Of a DNA stretch of 64,000 nucleotides, positions 18,601 to 25,335 are shown one piece after another. Numbering within the stretch: the first letter of the stretch is position 1; every line of letters begins with the position of its first letter. The translations under genes were made by a program, and so were the position numbers. The DNA comes from Bacillus sp. Y1 (GTDB taxonomy: Bacteria; Bacillota; Bacilli; Bacillales; Cytobacillaceae), in NCBI RefSeq assembly GCF_003586445.1, contig NZ_CP030028.1, forward strand, positions 4,734,501-4,798,500, written 5' to 3'. Under the pieces are notes generated by a model. It ran no database searches. It was not told the origin of the DNA and saw nothing but the letters and a program-made list of their open reading frames with translations.

Positions 18601-19917
18601 ATCAGTTAGTGTGAACGTTGTATCGTCGGCCAGCTTTTTGTTAACTGAAACGGTGATGCTGTTTTTTGCATCCATTAATGCCGCTTGAACAGCTGCCGTT
18701 AAGTCTGGCTTGGTGTAGCTCACTTCGGCTTGGTCTTGAGTCAACCAAACTTCAACAGAGTCTCCGTCTTTGATTTCGATTTTTCGTGTAACATCTTGTG
18801 TTGTCCAGTTTCCTGGTCTTGTGATGATGTTGATGGAGCTTGAAGAGAACTCGTATGTTGCTTGGGCAAATCCGTCTTGTGTTGTGGTGAATGGATAAGC
18901 CGCTCCGTCTTTTCCGTCCTCCCAAATCCACATATCCCAATTGTTTTGGGCACCGTCAAAACGGTAGTAATTGATGGTATAAGAATAAGTAGTGCTAAGG
19001 ATTTGAATCGTTTTTTCTGCCGTTTTGCCGTCGAGTGTTGCTTGGACGGTGATGCTGTCGTTCGGTTGAACCGTGTACGTGTCAGCAATCGTTAAGCTGT
19101 TGGTGGATAACGTGATTCCATCCCTACCATCCTTCAGGTTCCATTGCGGAGTCACGTCAGACTGTTCTCCCTTTTCGTTAAGTGCTTTCGCAGAGAGAGT
19201 GACCGTTTGGCCTTTTTTCGTTGTGGCTGGAGCGTTGATGATTAGACCTGGTGCATGAACGACAGAGTTTCCGTTCGCTTGATTCGGGTTGCTTGGGTCG
19301 GTGATCCAGTTGCTTTCTCCGATGATGAACTTGTATTCGTAGGTTCCTGGAGCAAGCTCTGTGTTGAGCTGCCAAACACCTTCAGCATTTTTCGTCATTT
19401 CTTTTGCGTTGTCAGCCCAGCTCGTAAAGCTGCCTGCGACACGCACTCGGTCAGCCTCACCTAAGTACTGGAAGGTAACCGTTCCATCATCGTTGATGAC
19501 CGGGCTTGTCGCTGTAGCTGGTGGCGAACCGATACGGAAAGTCGAATTATCCCCCGCTTTCGGGTTGGTGTTCAATGGATCCGCCGTGCTTTGATCCCAG
19601 CTTTTGTTGTTTAGTAGAAACTTATATTCATAGTTTCCTTCCGCTAGGGTTGGTAGGGTTGCGGTAAACACACCGTTTTCTAAGGTCATTGGGGTCGCTG
19701 TCTCAAGCGTCCAGTTATTATGGGTACCAATGACATACGCGGCTGTTTCCCCTTGGCTTACATAGTTAAAGGTAACGCTGTTGTCTTCATGGATGATCGG
19801 GCTCGCTGGAGTGGTTTCGGCATTTGCTCTCGTATACAATCCACTTCCTGAAACTAGCTGAAGTAGAAGTGCAAAAACCATCACTATCGAGAACGCCCTC
19901 ATGTTCTTCCTACTCAA
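12631..19917 (-). CDS. Giant cell-wall-anchored pullulanase / alpha-amylase (LPNTA)
   Basis: 2428 residues. Order: signal peptide (1-33); two starch-binding X25/CBM48-like modules (SVTFNYVSQGETAAYVIG; TVTFQYLGEADRVRVAG); a CBM41/PUD module (YRFDGAQNNWDMWIWEDG); a GH13_14 type I pullulanase with FNWGYDP (about 709), nucleophile in GFRFDLMG (about 831), acid/base in YGEPW (about 862) and TAHDN (about 944); two Big_2 repeats; a second PUD (WNIWVWNTG); an alpha-amylase GH13 with HGGDFRG (about 1667), FFRVDTVKH (about 1844), IGEYWG (about 1876) and SSHDQD (about 1942); a Gly/Asn/Pro linker (about 2127-2209); a C-terminal module; and LPNTA (2392-2396), membrane helix and RRN tail. Both catalytic triads are intact. 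It debranches and hydrolyses starch or pullulan at the cell surface. TTG start with GGAGGAG seven bases upstream. Confidence 0.95.
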   Translation of the reverse strand: MSRKNMRAFSIVMVFALLLQLVSGSGLYTRANAETTPASPIIHEDNSVTFNYVSQGETAAYVIGTHNNWTLETATPMTLENGVFTATLPTLAEGNYEYKFLLNNKSWDQSTADPLNTNPKAGDNSTFRIGSPPATATSPVINDDGTVTFQYLGEADRVRVAGSFTSWADNAKEMTKNAEGVWQLNTELAPGTYEYKFIIGESNWITDPSNPNQANGNSVVHAPGLIINAPATTKKGQTVTLSAKALNEKGEQSDVTPQWNLKDGRDGITLSTNSLTIADTYTVQPNDSITVQATLDGKTAEKTIQILSTTYSYTINYYRFDGAQNNWDMWIWEDGKDGAAYPFTTTQDGFAQATYEFSSSSINIITRPGNWTTQDVTRKIEIKDGDSVEVWLTQDQAEVSYTKPDLTAAVQAALMDAKNSITVSVNKKLADDTTFTLTDVEANKEIPTTTTKLSDTKVKLTITDPSQIDVRNQYQVTATGYQPTKVTMRNVLNDDQFYYDGKDLGYTYSPSETTFKLWAPTAQKVSVAIYNDQGTYEGAFVTDHTNGTETPMTRATNGVWSLTLNGDQDGKFYMYKVEFADGTTNYAVDPYARSTSPNGQRTAIINLDDTDPANFNPEAKPAFVSPTDAILYELHVRDFSIDENSGMTNKGKYKAFTESNTTGPNGVKTGLDSLKELGVTHVHLLPVYDFGSVNERTVNDPNSTDPKFNWGYDPIHFNVPEGSYATDPADPTSRVTEFKEMVQAMHDKGIRVVMDVVYNHTYIPEATQLSGGSPFDKIVPGYYYRTDDAGKITNGSGTGNEVASERPMVRKYIKDSVKYWASEYGVDGFRFDLMGLIDRQTMSELTKELKEEVDPSILIYGEPWTGGSTSLDASLQNFKGTQKDQGYAVFNDNIRGAIKGGSDDASTGFATGATGKEADVAKGVIGSITDFTNRPSESINYVTAHDNLNLWDKMMKVAHQDITTDPHAIITEDNALQNEWVKRSLLANGIVLTSQGIPFLHAGEEMLRSKYGNHNSYKSPDSINQIRWELKDQYKPVFDYYQGLIELRKAHPAFKMNTKAAIEQNLQVYKTEDNIVAFQLKNYANNDSWKNIVVIYNANNAAKEVSLPSSTSWNVVVDDQAAGVETLRTINGAQATVAPLSMMVLYDEAEGEYTPTATSIETNTTSFAINPGTTKTITAYVKDQKGRIMLDQNITWTSSNPEVATVDGGKVSSVKNGSATIVATVGEVKAEIEVTVATLAPKSITISGDQSVYETYTAQLSALVRDQFNQEMLGAKVTWTSSDQAIAIVDGTGKVSGLKPGTATIKAKAGDAEATLALTVKKNVKRYVRVKYVRPDKDFTDWNIWVWNTGVKNDQIDFTEINGDTAIANIEIAPTTESIGFLIRKGTDWATAKISPDSDDHVVKIDRDEVITKVTVVTGVAGQTVVPAVKGPVLEDGNVTFYYRDEELYQNDAMHTIEGVKVKVGAQEYVMTYDEKNEYFYYTLQNLDPGTYEYSFLVTKDGETTEVTDPKNTVDGKSVIVYTVPKVTIEGQVSPGKITHNENAVLKINVTTEEEVNFKEMYVDATPLGGKSKLMIDPQLQAVTIGVKDSVAAGIKNLTVTAVDEFGNRHNQTVPVEVAPRTYQGDLDFDWDEARIYFMLTDRFKDGDTSNNPTGYDPDHSEAYHGGDFRGIINNLDYLDDLGINTIWISPIVDNIDFNKGVDFNTSEGLEAKQYAYHGYWAKDFTSLDETLGDMETFKELIEKAHDKGMKIMVDVVLNHAGYGMDGIEPNWQGEAGLPTAEEQAALKDMLRTTMEDPTVRGELDGLPDFKTEDPAVRAKIIEWQTAWLEKARTDSGETIDFFRVDTVKHVEETTWMAFKNALTEISPSFKMIGEYWGANVTIDGGYLRSGQMDSLLDFDFKEKAKNFVNGDISGVESYLVERDARIDNTATLGQFLSSHDQDGFLSEYVGGDVGKLMVAAALQITSKGQPVIYYGEELGNSGKSSWESSNGVVSAFAQNRDSMPWEKLESGDETAVKLHDHYAKLLNIRGDYSKIFSKGTRMMVAGGNAEKYSITKREYLGKKVYVGLNTATEAKKVTFAVDFEPGMVLVDEYSGVSYTVSDAKDVTVDLAARDAGGTFVLAAANSTGEPGDGEEPGDPDDGGNNPGNPGNGGNNPGTPGNPGNGGNNPGTPGNPGNGGNNPGTPNNPGNPTVPGNPGKPNNPGQNNVVTKPIVKNGVATVTDAEVTQVVQNGTITVEVKEENATVSFTAEQIKELKEKGAKVVFANGEALLTIPASILPNGAVKIEMKQMKKVEGAVSEVYDFNIYDENGKKYTKFSSPITITFNVGKQSNPEGLEVYYYNEEADRWELVPGSEYKNGQVSVLTTHFSTFAVFNKDVTKVASAPKAGKALPNTATNLFNVLLLGVALLFMGLTLLGVSKRGRLRRN
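13361..13477 (-). repeat. 39-bp tandem repeats in the pullulanase linker
   Basis: Three units with period 39 bp (starts at 13361, 13400, 13439) encode a 13-residue Gly-Asn-Pro-Thr unit (GNPGNGGNNPGTP). It is a wall-spanning linker, likely to vary in length between strains. Confidence 0.85.
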
Positions 19918-20032
19918 TCGCTTCTCCTCCTATTCTGTTTACGGGTGATGCTGACTGGCTGTGAATCATGATGTTGTTTGGTGGTAAAGGTGGTACCTTA
20001 TGTAACCTCTTGTTGCTATGGGGTGCAGGTGG

Positions 20033-20056
20033 TTTTGTGCAATCGATTGCACAAAA
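20033..20056. promoter_or_regulatory. Perfect 24-bp palindrome, LacI-family operator candidate
   Basis: TTTTGTGCAATC followed by its exact complement, with central CG, as in LacI/GalR-family sites (MalR/MdxR-like GCAATCGATTGC). It lies 115 bp upstream of the pullulanase start, downstream of the likely promoter. Confidence 0.6.
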
Positions 20057-20090
20057 GGTGAAAAAAGAGAAAATAGTTTAGCTGACGCCC

Positions 20091-20118
20091 TGTGCAACAA
20101 GTTGCGCAAGCGCTTTCA
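20091..20118. promoter_or_regulatory. Second operator-like inverted repeat overlapping a cre box
   Basis: TGTGCAACAAGTTGCGCA (20091-20108) repeats the TGTGCAA half-site of the 24-bp palindrome. It overlaps TGAAAGCGCTTGCG (minus strand, 20105-20118), which matches the cre consensus at 12 of 14 positions. A possible promoter (TTGCAC, 16 bp, TATTTT, minus strand) lies between the two operators, consistent with maltose-type induction plus glucose repression of the pullulanase. Confidence 0.5.
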
Positions 20119-20150
20119 CAAACTACTAACCTAATAATATCACCCCCCTA

Positions 20151-20257
20151 GGGTGTCTGTCACCACAAAAAGACAAAATCGTACAATTTGTCCACGAGCG
20201 GTGTCTGTCACCCTTCGTGGACAGTTATGGTGGTTTTGTACGCGTGGGGTGGACAGT
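20151..20257. repeat. REPIN-like array A (2 cores + cap)
   Basis: Cores GGTGTCTGTCACC at 20152 and 20200 (48 bp apart, same orientation), then a cap GGGGTGGACAGT at about 20246. Between the cores is the common filler ACAAAAAGACA ... TTTGTCCACGAGC. It sits in the divergent control region between the pullulanase and the PTS gene. Confidence 0.75.
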
Positions 20258-20371
20258 CTATTTCCTTACTTATTCTAGTTGTTTATTTAGAGAACCTAAA
20301 GGAATACATAGTGTTTCTCCGGAGGAATAAATTACAACGATTGGCAAAAATCTCTAGATACACTTTGTTTA

Positions 20372-20400
20372 TTTACCGCTTCTGTGTAAGCGATTACAAT
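20372..20400 (+). promoter_or_regulatory. Promoter with overlapping cre box of the PTS IIC gene
   Basis: TTTACC (20372-20377), 17-bp spacer, TACAAT (20395-20400). TGTAAGCGATTACA (20385-20398) matches the CcpA cre consensus at all 14 positions and overlaps the -10 region, so glucose should repress. The transcript would have a leader of about 200 nt with no recognised RNA element. Confidence 0.65.
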
Positions 20401-20602
20401 ACTATTTACAAGTACTTGTCAGTTTTCACCAACGCCTACATACCTGAATTTCTGAATCTTCAGTTATTTGGTTATCCGTGGACATACGAACATATGAAGT
20501 ATTTATTTATCGCATCCAGAAAAACAGAAGAGTTTTCACCTATTAAATATTTTTAGATCGATCTTAGAACGTGAGTTAAAGACGAACATAGGGGGAAAGA
20601 GG

Positions 20603-21946
20603 ATGAGTAAATTTAATAGCTTCTTAGAAACAAAAGTAATGCCTGTGGCAGGTAGATTGGCTGCCCAGCGGCATCTTGGTGCACTACGAGACGGTATAAT
20701 TCTAGCCATGCCGTTGATTATTATTGGTTCTCTTTTCTTAATCATTGCTAACTTCCCGATTACCGCTTGGACTAACTATCTAGCAGAACACCCTACCATT
20801 AAAACTAGCCTCTTATATCCATACCGCGGGACCTTCGAGATCATGGGGCTCGTCGCTACATTTGGGGTCGCATACCGCTTATCTGAAAGCTATAAGCTCG
20901 ATGCACTGGCTGGGGCTGCCATTTCACTTGCTGCCTACTTTGTTGTATCCCCTTTTACTAGCTATGTGATTGGACAAGATCCAAATACTGGTGCAGATAT
21001 CTTGGAAAATGCTTATAATACCGGACTTTTTACAAGTAAAGGCTTATTCGTTGGAATGGTCATTGCCATCCTATCAACCGAAATTTATCGAAAAATTACT
21101 CAAATGAATATTGTCATTAAGTTACCAGATGGAGTACCTCCTGCTGTTTCAAGATCCTTCTCTGCCTTAATACCGGCGTTTGTAGCCGTTGTTGTAGCAT
21201 GGGGATTACGCTTGCTTGTAGAAAACATCGGTGACTTCGGCAGCATTCACAATGTTGTATCCGTCCTCTTGCAGCAGCCACTAACCAGCCTTGGCACAAG
21301 CTTGGTTGGAACGATTATTGTATTTATACTTATTCAAATGTTATGGTGCTTAGGTTTACACGGAGCAAACATCGTTAACGCAGTTATATTACCGGTTTGG
21401 TTAACATTGACACAAGAAAATGCGATGTCACTTGAAGCTGGCGAACCTGTAAAAAATATTGTTACAAACGAGTTTAATGATATTGTCTTTATCGGGGGAT
21501 CCGGTACTACTCTCTCTTTAGTATTGGCCATGGTATTTTTCGCAAGAAGTCAGCAGATGAAGCAATTAGGGCGCCTTGGTATTGGACCTGGAATCTTTAA
21601 TATTAATGAACCTGTTACTTTTGGTATGCCAATCGTTCTGAATCCAATTATGATGATTCCATTTATCTTAGCTCCTGTTGCTGCAGTTATTATGACGTTT
21701 GTTTCCATGGATTTAGGATTAGTAGCAAAACCAATCGGTGTCGTAACTCCGTTTACCATGCCTCCTATCCTAAACGGTTATATCATCACAGGCAGTATCT
21801 CAGGTGCGATTCTTCAATTGGCTATCATCGTTGTATCATTCTTTATCTACTTCCCATTCTTTAAAATGTGGGACACACAGAAGCTTGCAGAAGAGAAAGG
21901 TGCAGCTACGAATACTTCATCTACAGATAACACAGTAAATATGTAA
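20603..21946 (+). CDS. celB: PTS lactose/cellobiose-family EIIC permease
   Basis: 447 residues, polytopic (about ten hydrophobic segments), with the family landmarks LGALRDGIILAMPLIIIGS, WCLGLHGANIV, the loop GGSGTTLSL and NINEPVTFGMPIVLNP (the conserved NEP of the sugar site). It imports and phosphorylates a beta- or alpha-disaccharide together with IIA and IIB proteins, neither of which is nearby, so it is an orphan IIC. GGGGGAAAGAGG precedes the ATG. Array B and a terminator follow. The sugar is not determined; neighbourhood suggests a starch- or glycoside-derived sugar. Confidence 0.9.
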   Translation: MSKFNSFLETKVMPVAGRLAAQRHLGALRDGIILAMPLIIIGSLFLIIANFPITAWTNYLAEHPTIKTSLLYPYRGTFEIMGLVATFGVAYRLSESYKLDALAGAAISLAAYFVVSPFTSYVIGQDPNTGADILENAYNTGLFTSKGLFVGMVIAILSTEIYRKITQMNIVIKLPDGVPPAVSRSFSALIPAFVAVVVAWGLRLLVENIGDFGSIHNVVSVLLQQPLTSLGTSLVGTIIVFILIQMLWCLGLHGANIVNAVILPVWLTLTQENAMSLEAGEPVKNIVTNEFNDIVFIGGSGTTLSLVLAMVFFARSQQMKQLGRLGIGPGIFNINEPVTFGMPIVLNPIMMIPFILAPVAAVIMTFVSMDLGLVAKPIGVVTPFTMPPILNGYIITGSISGAILQLAIIVVSFFIYFPFFKMWDTQKLAEEKGAATNTSSTDNTVNM

Positions 21947-21955
21947 TGGTGCTGT

Positions 21956-22064
21956 GGTGACAGACACCCTAAAAAAACAAATTGGCTTGTTTTGTCCACG
22001 AGCGGTGTCTGTCACCCTTCGTGGACAGTTTTACTCATTTTGTACGTGTGGAATGGACACTGTC
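21956..22064. repeat. REPIN-like array B (inverted pair + cap)
   Basis: Core in reverse orientation (GGTGACAGACACC, 21956) and forward core (22004), exactly 48 bp apart, followed by a cap GGAATGGACACT. It begins 10 bp after the PTS gene stop. Confidence 0.75.
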
Positions 22065-22070
22065 ATTAAA

Positions 22071-22104
22071 AAAGGATTGGCTCTGAAGTAGCCAATCCTT
22101 TTTG
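22071..22104. terminator. Terminator after the PTS IIC gene
   Basis: Stem AAAGGATTGGCT/AGCCAATCCTTT followed by TTTGC on the + strand; usable from both sides. Confidence 0.75.
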
Positions 22105-22175
22105 CATATCATTATTAATTTACTTTAACTAATTTCTCTTCAACCACCTGCCCATCAATCCCCAACAGCGCAAAA

Positions 22176-22760
22176 CTATAAAAAATCGATGGCATACAAC
22201 CGCTCTATTTCTTTTGATCCATAATTCTCTTTTTGCATCAAAAACTCTAGATAGTTTTCTTGCTTTGGTTCGGGAAAATAGGAGAGGATTTGTTCTTTTG
22301 TTACAAGGGGATTGGGTTCGTTAAACATGTACGCGCGGAAACTGCTCCAAGGGTAGGTTTCTAGGGATTCAACCATACCAGCAGTTAAGGGGTTTCTGTG
22401 AATATAACGGCTAAGATCTAGTTCATGTTCAGGGGAATCAATTATGTCGTGGAAATATCTCTTTTCGAATACATGTCCGGAGAAGTCATATTTGAGGTTA
22501 AAGTATCTGGCGTATTTGCTGTGAAGGTACTTGATGATAGGACCAGGCGGGGTTTTCGAGGTTTCAAGCTGAAGATGAATATGATTGGACATAAGGCAGT
22601 AGGCGTGAATGTTGAATTCATATCTTTCCTTTGCTTCTAACATTATATTTAAGTATTTCCTTCGATCTGGAACATCATAAAACAAGGGTTCCTTCCTGAT
22701 TCCTCTACTAGTGAGATGATACTTCGCACCCGGAAACCAAGTACGTGCACGTCTTGCCAT
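22176..22760 (-). CDS. Y1 (IS200-like) transposase, REP-associated (RAYT) type
   Basis: 194 residues of the Y1_Tnp family: start MARRARTWFPGAKYHLTSRG, HUH motif in MSNHIHLQLE, then FSGHVFEKRYFHDII and LSRYIHRNPLTAGMV, as in stand-alone RAYT proteins. Such enzymes nick single-stranded DNA at hairpins through a tyrosine. AGGAGG-type ribosome-binding site before the ATG. It is not framed by IS ends; instead, arrays of the 13-bp palindromic core lie on both sides (B on one side, C and D on the other). It is full-length and looks intact. The last codons overlap a 26-codon ORF (22115-22195) of unclear meaning. Confidence 0.85.
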   Translation of the reverse strand: MARRARTWFPGAKYHLTSRGIRKEPLFYDVPDRRKYLNIMLEAKERYEFNIHAYCLMSNHIHLQLETSKTPPGPIIKYLHSKYARYFNLKYDFSGHVFEKRYFHDIIDSPEHELDLSRYIHRNPLTAGMVESLETYPWSSFRAYMFNEPNPLVTKEQILSYFPEPKQENYLEFLMQKENYGSKEIERLYAIDFL

Positions 22761-22833
22761 ATGTGAGCCTCCTTTAATTTGAATATAATAACGTGTTGCG
22801 TTTGTTGAGAGAGATTTGTAGGTTTTAGAAATC

Positions 22834-23057
22834 GGGGTAAGTGGGGGTTCTTGTATTATACTACTCTCTAAGCCACCGATAAATAGAGTTTGAAGTTTAC
22901 CTCATACAAATAATAATAAATATGGCAACCTCCCTCCCCCTACCAACTGTCCACTTCAGAAGGACAAAAAGACCAATTCTGTCCACAAAGGGTGACAGAC
23001 ACCCTAAAAAGACAGATTACCCATATTTGTCCACGGACGGTGTCTGTCACCACAAGA
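22834..23057. repeat. Direct duplication copy 1 containing REPIN-like array C
   Basis: About 224 bp aligning with 23400-23625: shared CGGGGTAAG, TATTATACTACTCTCT, ATAAATAGA, ATAATAAATATG, then the array. Array C has a cap ACTGTCCACTTC at about 22946 and cores at 22991 (reverse) and 23039 (forward), 48 bp apart. Confidence 0.75.
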
Positions 23058-23110
23058 TGTGGCATATACTATATAAACAATCTCCATGTCTTCACCTCCC
23101 ACTTACAAAT

Positions 23111-23136
23111 AAAAAAGAGGACTGAATTAGTCCCCT
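23111..23136 (-). terminator. Terminator-like stem, minus strand
   Basis: GGGGACTAATTCAGTCCTC followed by TTTTTTAT. It may end transcripts coming from the malL side. Confidence 0.5.
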
Positions 23137-23248
23137 GTCTCTATATTGTAATAGCAATGTTATAATTCTTAATCAGATTGTAACCAGCCTATAATAACAT
23201 TCCTCTATTATTGTCCTAAGGTATTTAACAATAGAGGAGTTAATATAT

Positions 23249-23344
23249 ATGGGTAAATTAAAAGCTATCCTGTGTTTTATCAGGAGATATCATAAATACA
23301 GCTACTATACAAGTGAATGTGTTTTATGTGGGAAGAAAAGATAA
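23249..23344 (+). CDS. Small Cys-containing protein, 31 aa
   Basis: 31 codons: MGKLKAILCFIRRYHKYSYY, then TSECVLCGKKR with a CVLC pair near the end. GAGGAG lies 9 nt before the ATG, TATAAT at 23190-23195 is a possible -10, and a strong terminator (23353-23392) follows directly. An inverted repeat (CCTCTATT 23202-23209 with AATAGAGG 23230-23237) could hide the ribosome-binding site. It lies between the two copies of the 224-bp duplication. No family recognised. Confidence 0.5.
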   Translation: MGKLKAILCFIRRYHKYSYYTSECVLCGKKR

Positions 23345-23352
23345 TGCATATT

Positions 23353-23392
23353 AAACCCCGATATCCATTAATGATATTGGGGTTTATTGTTT
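23353..23392 (+). terminator. Terminator of the 31-aa gene
   Basis: Stem AAACCCCGATATC/GATATTGGGGTTT, followed by ATTGTTTGG. Confidence 0.7.
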
Positions 23393-23399
23393 GGAAAAG

Positions 23400-23625
23400 C
23401 GGGGTAAGGGGGGCTAGTATTATACTACTCTCTCATCTACCAATAAATAGAATCAGCTGTTTACCTTATACAAATCATAATAAATATGACAACCACACTC
23501 TCCTACTCACTGTCCACCCCAGAAATACAAAAAGGCCAAAACTGTACACGAAGGGTGTCAGACACCCTAAAAAGACAGATTGGCCTTATTTGTCTACGGA
23601 GGGTGTCTGTCACCGCAAGATCACC
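23400..23625. repeat. Direct duplication copy 2 containing REPIN-like array D
   Basis: Diverged second copy of 22834-23057. Array D: cap ACTGTCCACCCC at about 23509, cores GGTGTCAGACACC at 23554 and GGTGTCTGTCACC at 23602, 48 bp apart. The array runs up to the malL stop codon. Confidence 0.75.
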
Positions 23626-25315
23626 GTAAGATGTAGACTCTTGTTTCGTATGGTTGTAGGTTGAACTCTTTGTGGAGCTTCCTGTCAGCTCCTTCATAGT
23701 TGGCCAAAACTAATTCAAAGTCTCCTAGTTTTCCTCCAGAATTAACTACAGAACTTCCCGGCACTCTGAATCTCGTCACGTCTTCGCTGAAGTTATTCAC
23801 CACAAGCGCCACCTTTTTCCCCCATTTGCGTGTATACGCAAACAGTTTCGGATGATTCTTCAGCAGTAACTCATACGTACCGTACACGAACACAGGCTGG
23901 TCCTTTCTCAATCGGATCAACTGCTTATAAAAGCTCAAGATCGAATCCGGATCGTCCAGCTGTGCTTCCACATTGATATCCACATAATTCGGGTTCACTC
24001 CAAGCCATGTAGAATCTCCGCTCGTGAATCCAGCCTTATCCGATGAAGCATTCCACTGCATCGGCGTGCGCGAGTTGTCTCGGCATTGCTTCCAGATGAG
24101 CTGCATGAGCTCCTCATGCGAGCGACCCTTCTCACATTCCACCCTATAATAATTTACCATTCCCACATCGTTGTAATCCTCAATCGACGGGAATTGCACA
24201 TTTGTCATACCAATTTCTTGACCTTGGTAAATGAACGGAGTCCCTTTCATCAGGAAGTACAACGCAGCCAGCATTTTCGCGCTTTCCTTCCAGTACTCCT
24301 TGTCATTGCCCCAGCTCGACACGCGGCGCGGCTGGTCGTGATTTTCGATAAAGAGCGCATTCCAGCCTCTTCCTTCCAATCCCGTCTGCCACTTCGTTAG
24401 CGCCTTTTTCAACGCGCGAACATCCACACGACTGTCATCCGAGTTCTTATCCCAAAGGTCCAAAAACTCAAACTGAAAAATCATATTAAAATAGCCGTTC
24501 TCTTCTCCAACCCAGCGATCTGCGTCAGCAATCTTAACCCCATTTGCTTCCCCAACCGTCATCACATTGTACTTCTTAAACGTGTTCTGTGAAAAATCGG
24601 CCAGCCACTCATCAATTCCCTCGACATTCATCATGTAAGGAAAGCAAGGGACCACATCTAGACCCTCTGGATTCGGCATATCTGGGAAACCTGGCTTCTT
24701 TTTAATATGAGAAATCGCATCCACACGGAATCCATCAATGCCCTTATCAAGCCACCAGTTCACCATGTTCTCCAACGACTCACGCACCTCTGGATTTTCC
24801 CAGTTTAGATCAGGCTGACGCGTCGAGAAGATATGCATGAAATACTGGTCGGTCGCCTCGTCGTACTTCCAAGCCGGACCACTAAAAATCGACTCCCAGT
24901 TATTCGGCTCCTTGCCATCCTTCCCGTCGGCCCAAATATACCAATCGCGCTTCGGGTTATCCTTGCTCGACCGTGACTCAATGAACCAAGGATGCTCATC
25001 GCTCGTATGATTGATCACCAAATCTAAAATGATTCTCATTCCACGCTCATGAACACCCGCCAACAGCTCATCAAAATCCGCCATTGTCCCAAACTCATCC
25101 ATAATGTCATGATAATCGGAAATATCATAGCCATTATCGTCGTTTGGCGATTTGTACATCGGCGAAAGCCAAATCACATCAATGCCCAAATCCTTTAAAT
25201 AATCTAGCTTCGAGGTTAACCCCTTTAAATCGCCAATCCCGTCTCCATTGCTATCCATGAAGCTTCTTGGATACACCTGATAGGCAACGCTTTCCTTCCA
25301 CCACTTCTTGTTCAC
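23621..25315 (-). CDS. malL: GH13 oligo-1,6-glucosidase / alpha-glucosidase, MalL-like
   Basis: 564 residues, close to B. subtilis MalL (561). It has the GH13_31 landmarks YQVYPRSFMDSNGDGIGDL, DLVINHTSDEHPWF, nucleophile Asp in GFRVDAISH, acid/base Glu in TVGEANG and the third acid in FIENHDQPR. It hydrolyses short alpha-glucosides (isomaltose, sucrose or maltose type) in the cytoplasm. GTG start at 25315 with AGAGGTG in front; an upstream in-frame ATG would overlap the preceding gene. Last gene of the thuA operon, so it likely acts on the sugar imported by the ABC transporter or on a keto product's partner sugar. Array D abuts its stop. Confidence 0.9.
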   Translation of the reverse strand: MNKKWWKESVAYQVYPRSFMDSNGDGIGDLKGLTSKLDYLKDLGIDVIWLSPMYKSPNDDNGYDISDYHDIMDEFGTMADFDELLAGVHERGMRIILDLVINHTSDEHPWFIESRSSKDNPKRDWYIWADGKDGKEPNNWESIFSGPAWKYDEATDQYFMHIFSTRQPDLNWENPEVRESLENMVNWWLDKGIDGFRVDAISHIKKKPGFPDMPNPEGLDVVPCFPYMMNVEGIDEWLADFSQNTFKKYNVMTVGEANGVKIADADRWVGEENGYFNMIFQFEFLDLWDKNSDDSRVDVRALKKALTKWQTGLEGRGWNALFIENHDQPRRVSSWGNDKEYWKESAKMLAALYFLMKGTPFIYQGQEIGMTNVQFPSIEDYNDVGMVNYYRVECEKGRSHEELMQLIWKQCRDNSRTPMQWNASSDKAGFTSGDSTWLGVNPNYVDINVEAQLDDPDSILSFYKQLIRLRKDQPVFVYGTYELLLKNHPKLFAYTRKWGKKVALVVNNFSEDVTRFRVPGSSVVNSGGKLGDFELVLANYEGADRKLHKEFNLQPYETRVYILR

Positions 25316-25335
25316 GTTCGCACCTCTATTTCTAC

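Noticed and set aside
20188..20556. 122-codon + strand ORF upstream of the PTS gene
   Set aside because: It starts inside repeat array A and covers the promoter and cre box of the PTS gene; composition is not protein-like.
22115..22195. 26-codon ORF overlapping the transposase end (MPSIFYSFALLGIDGQVVEE...)
   Set aside because: It slightly recalls the N-terminus of YifB/ComM-type proteins but has no ribosome-binding site and is too short; left out as a gene.
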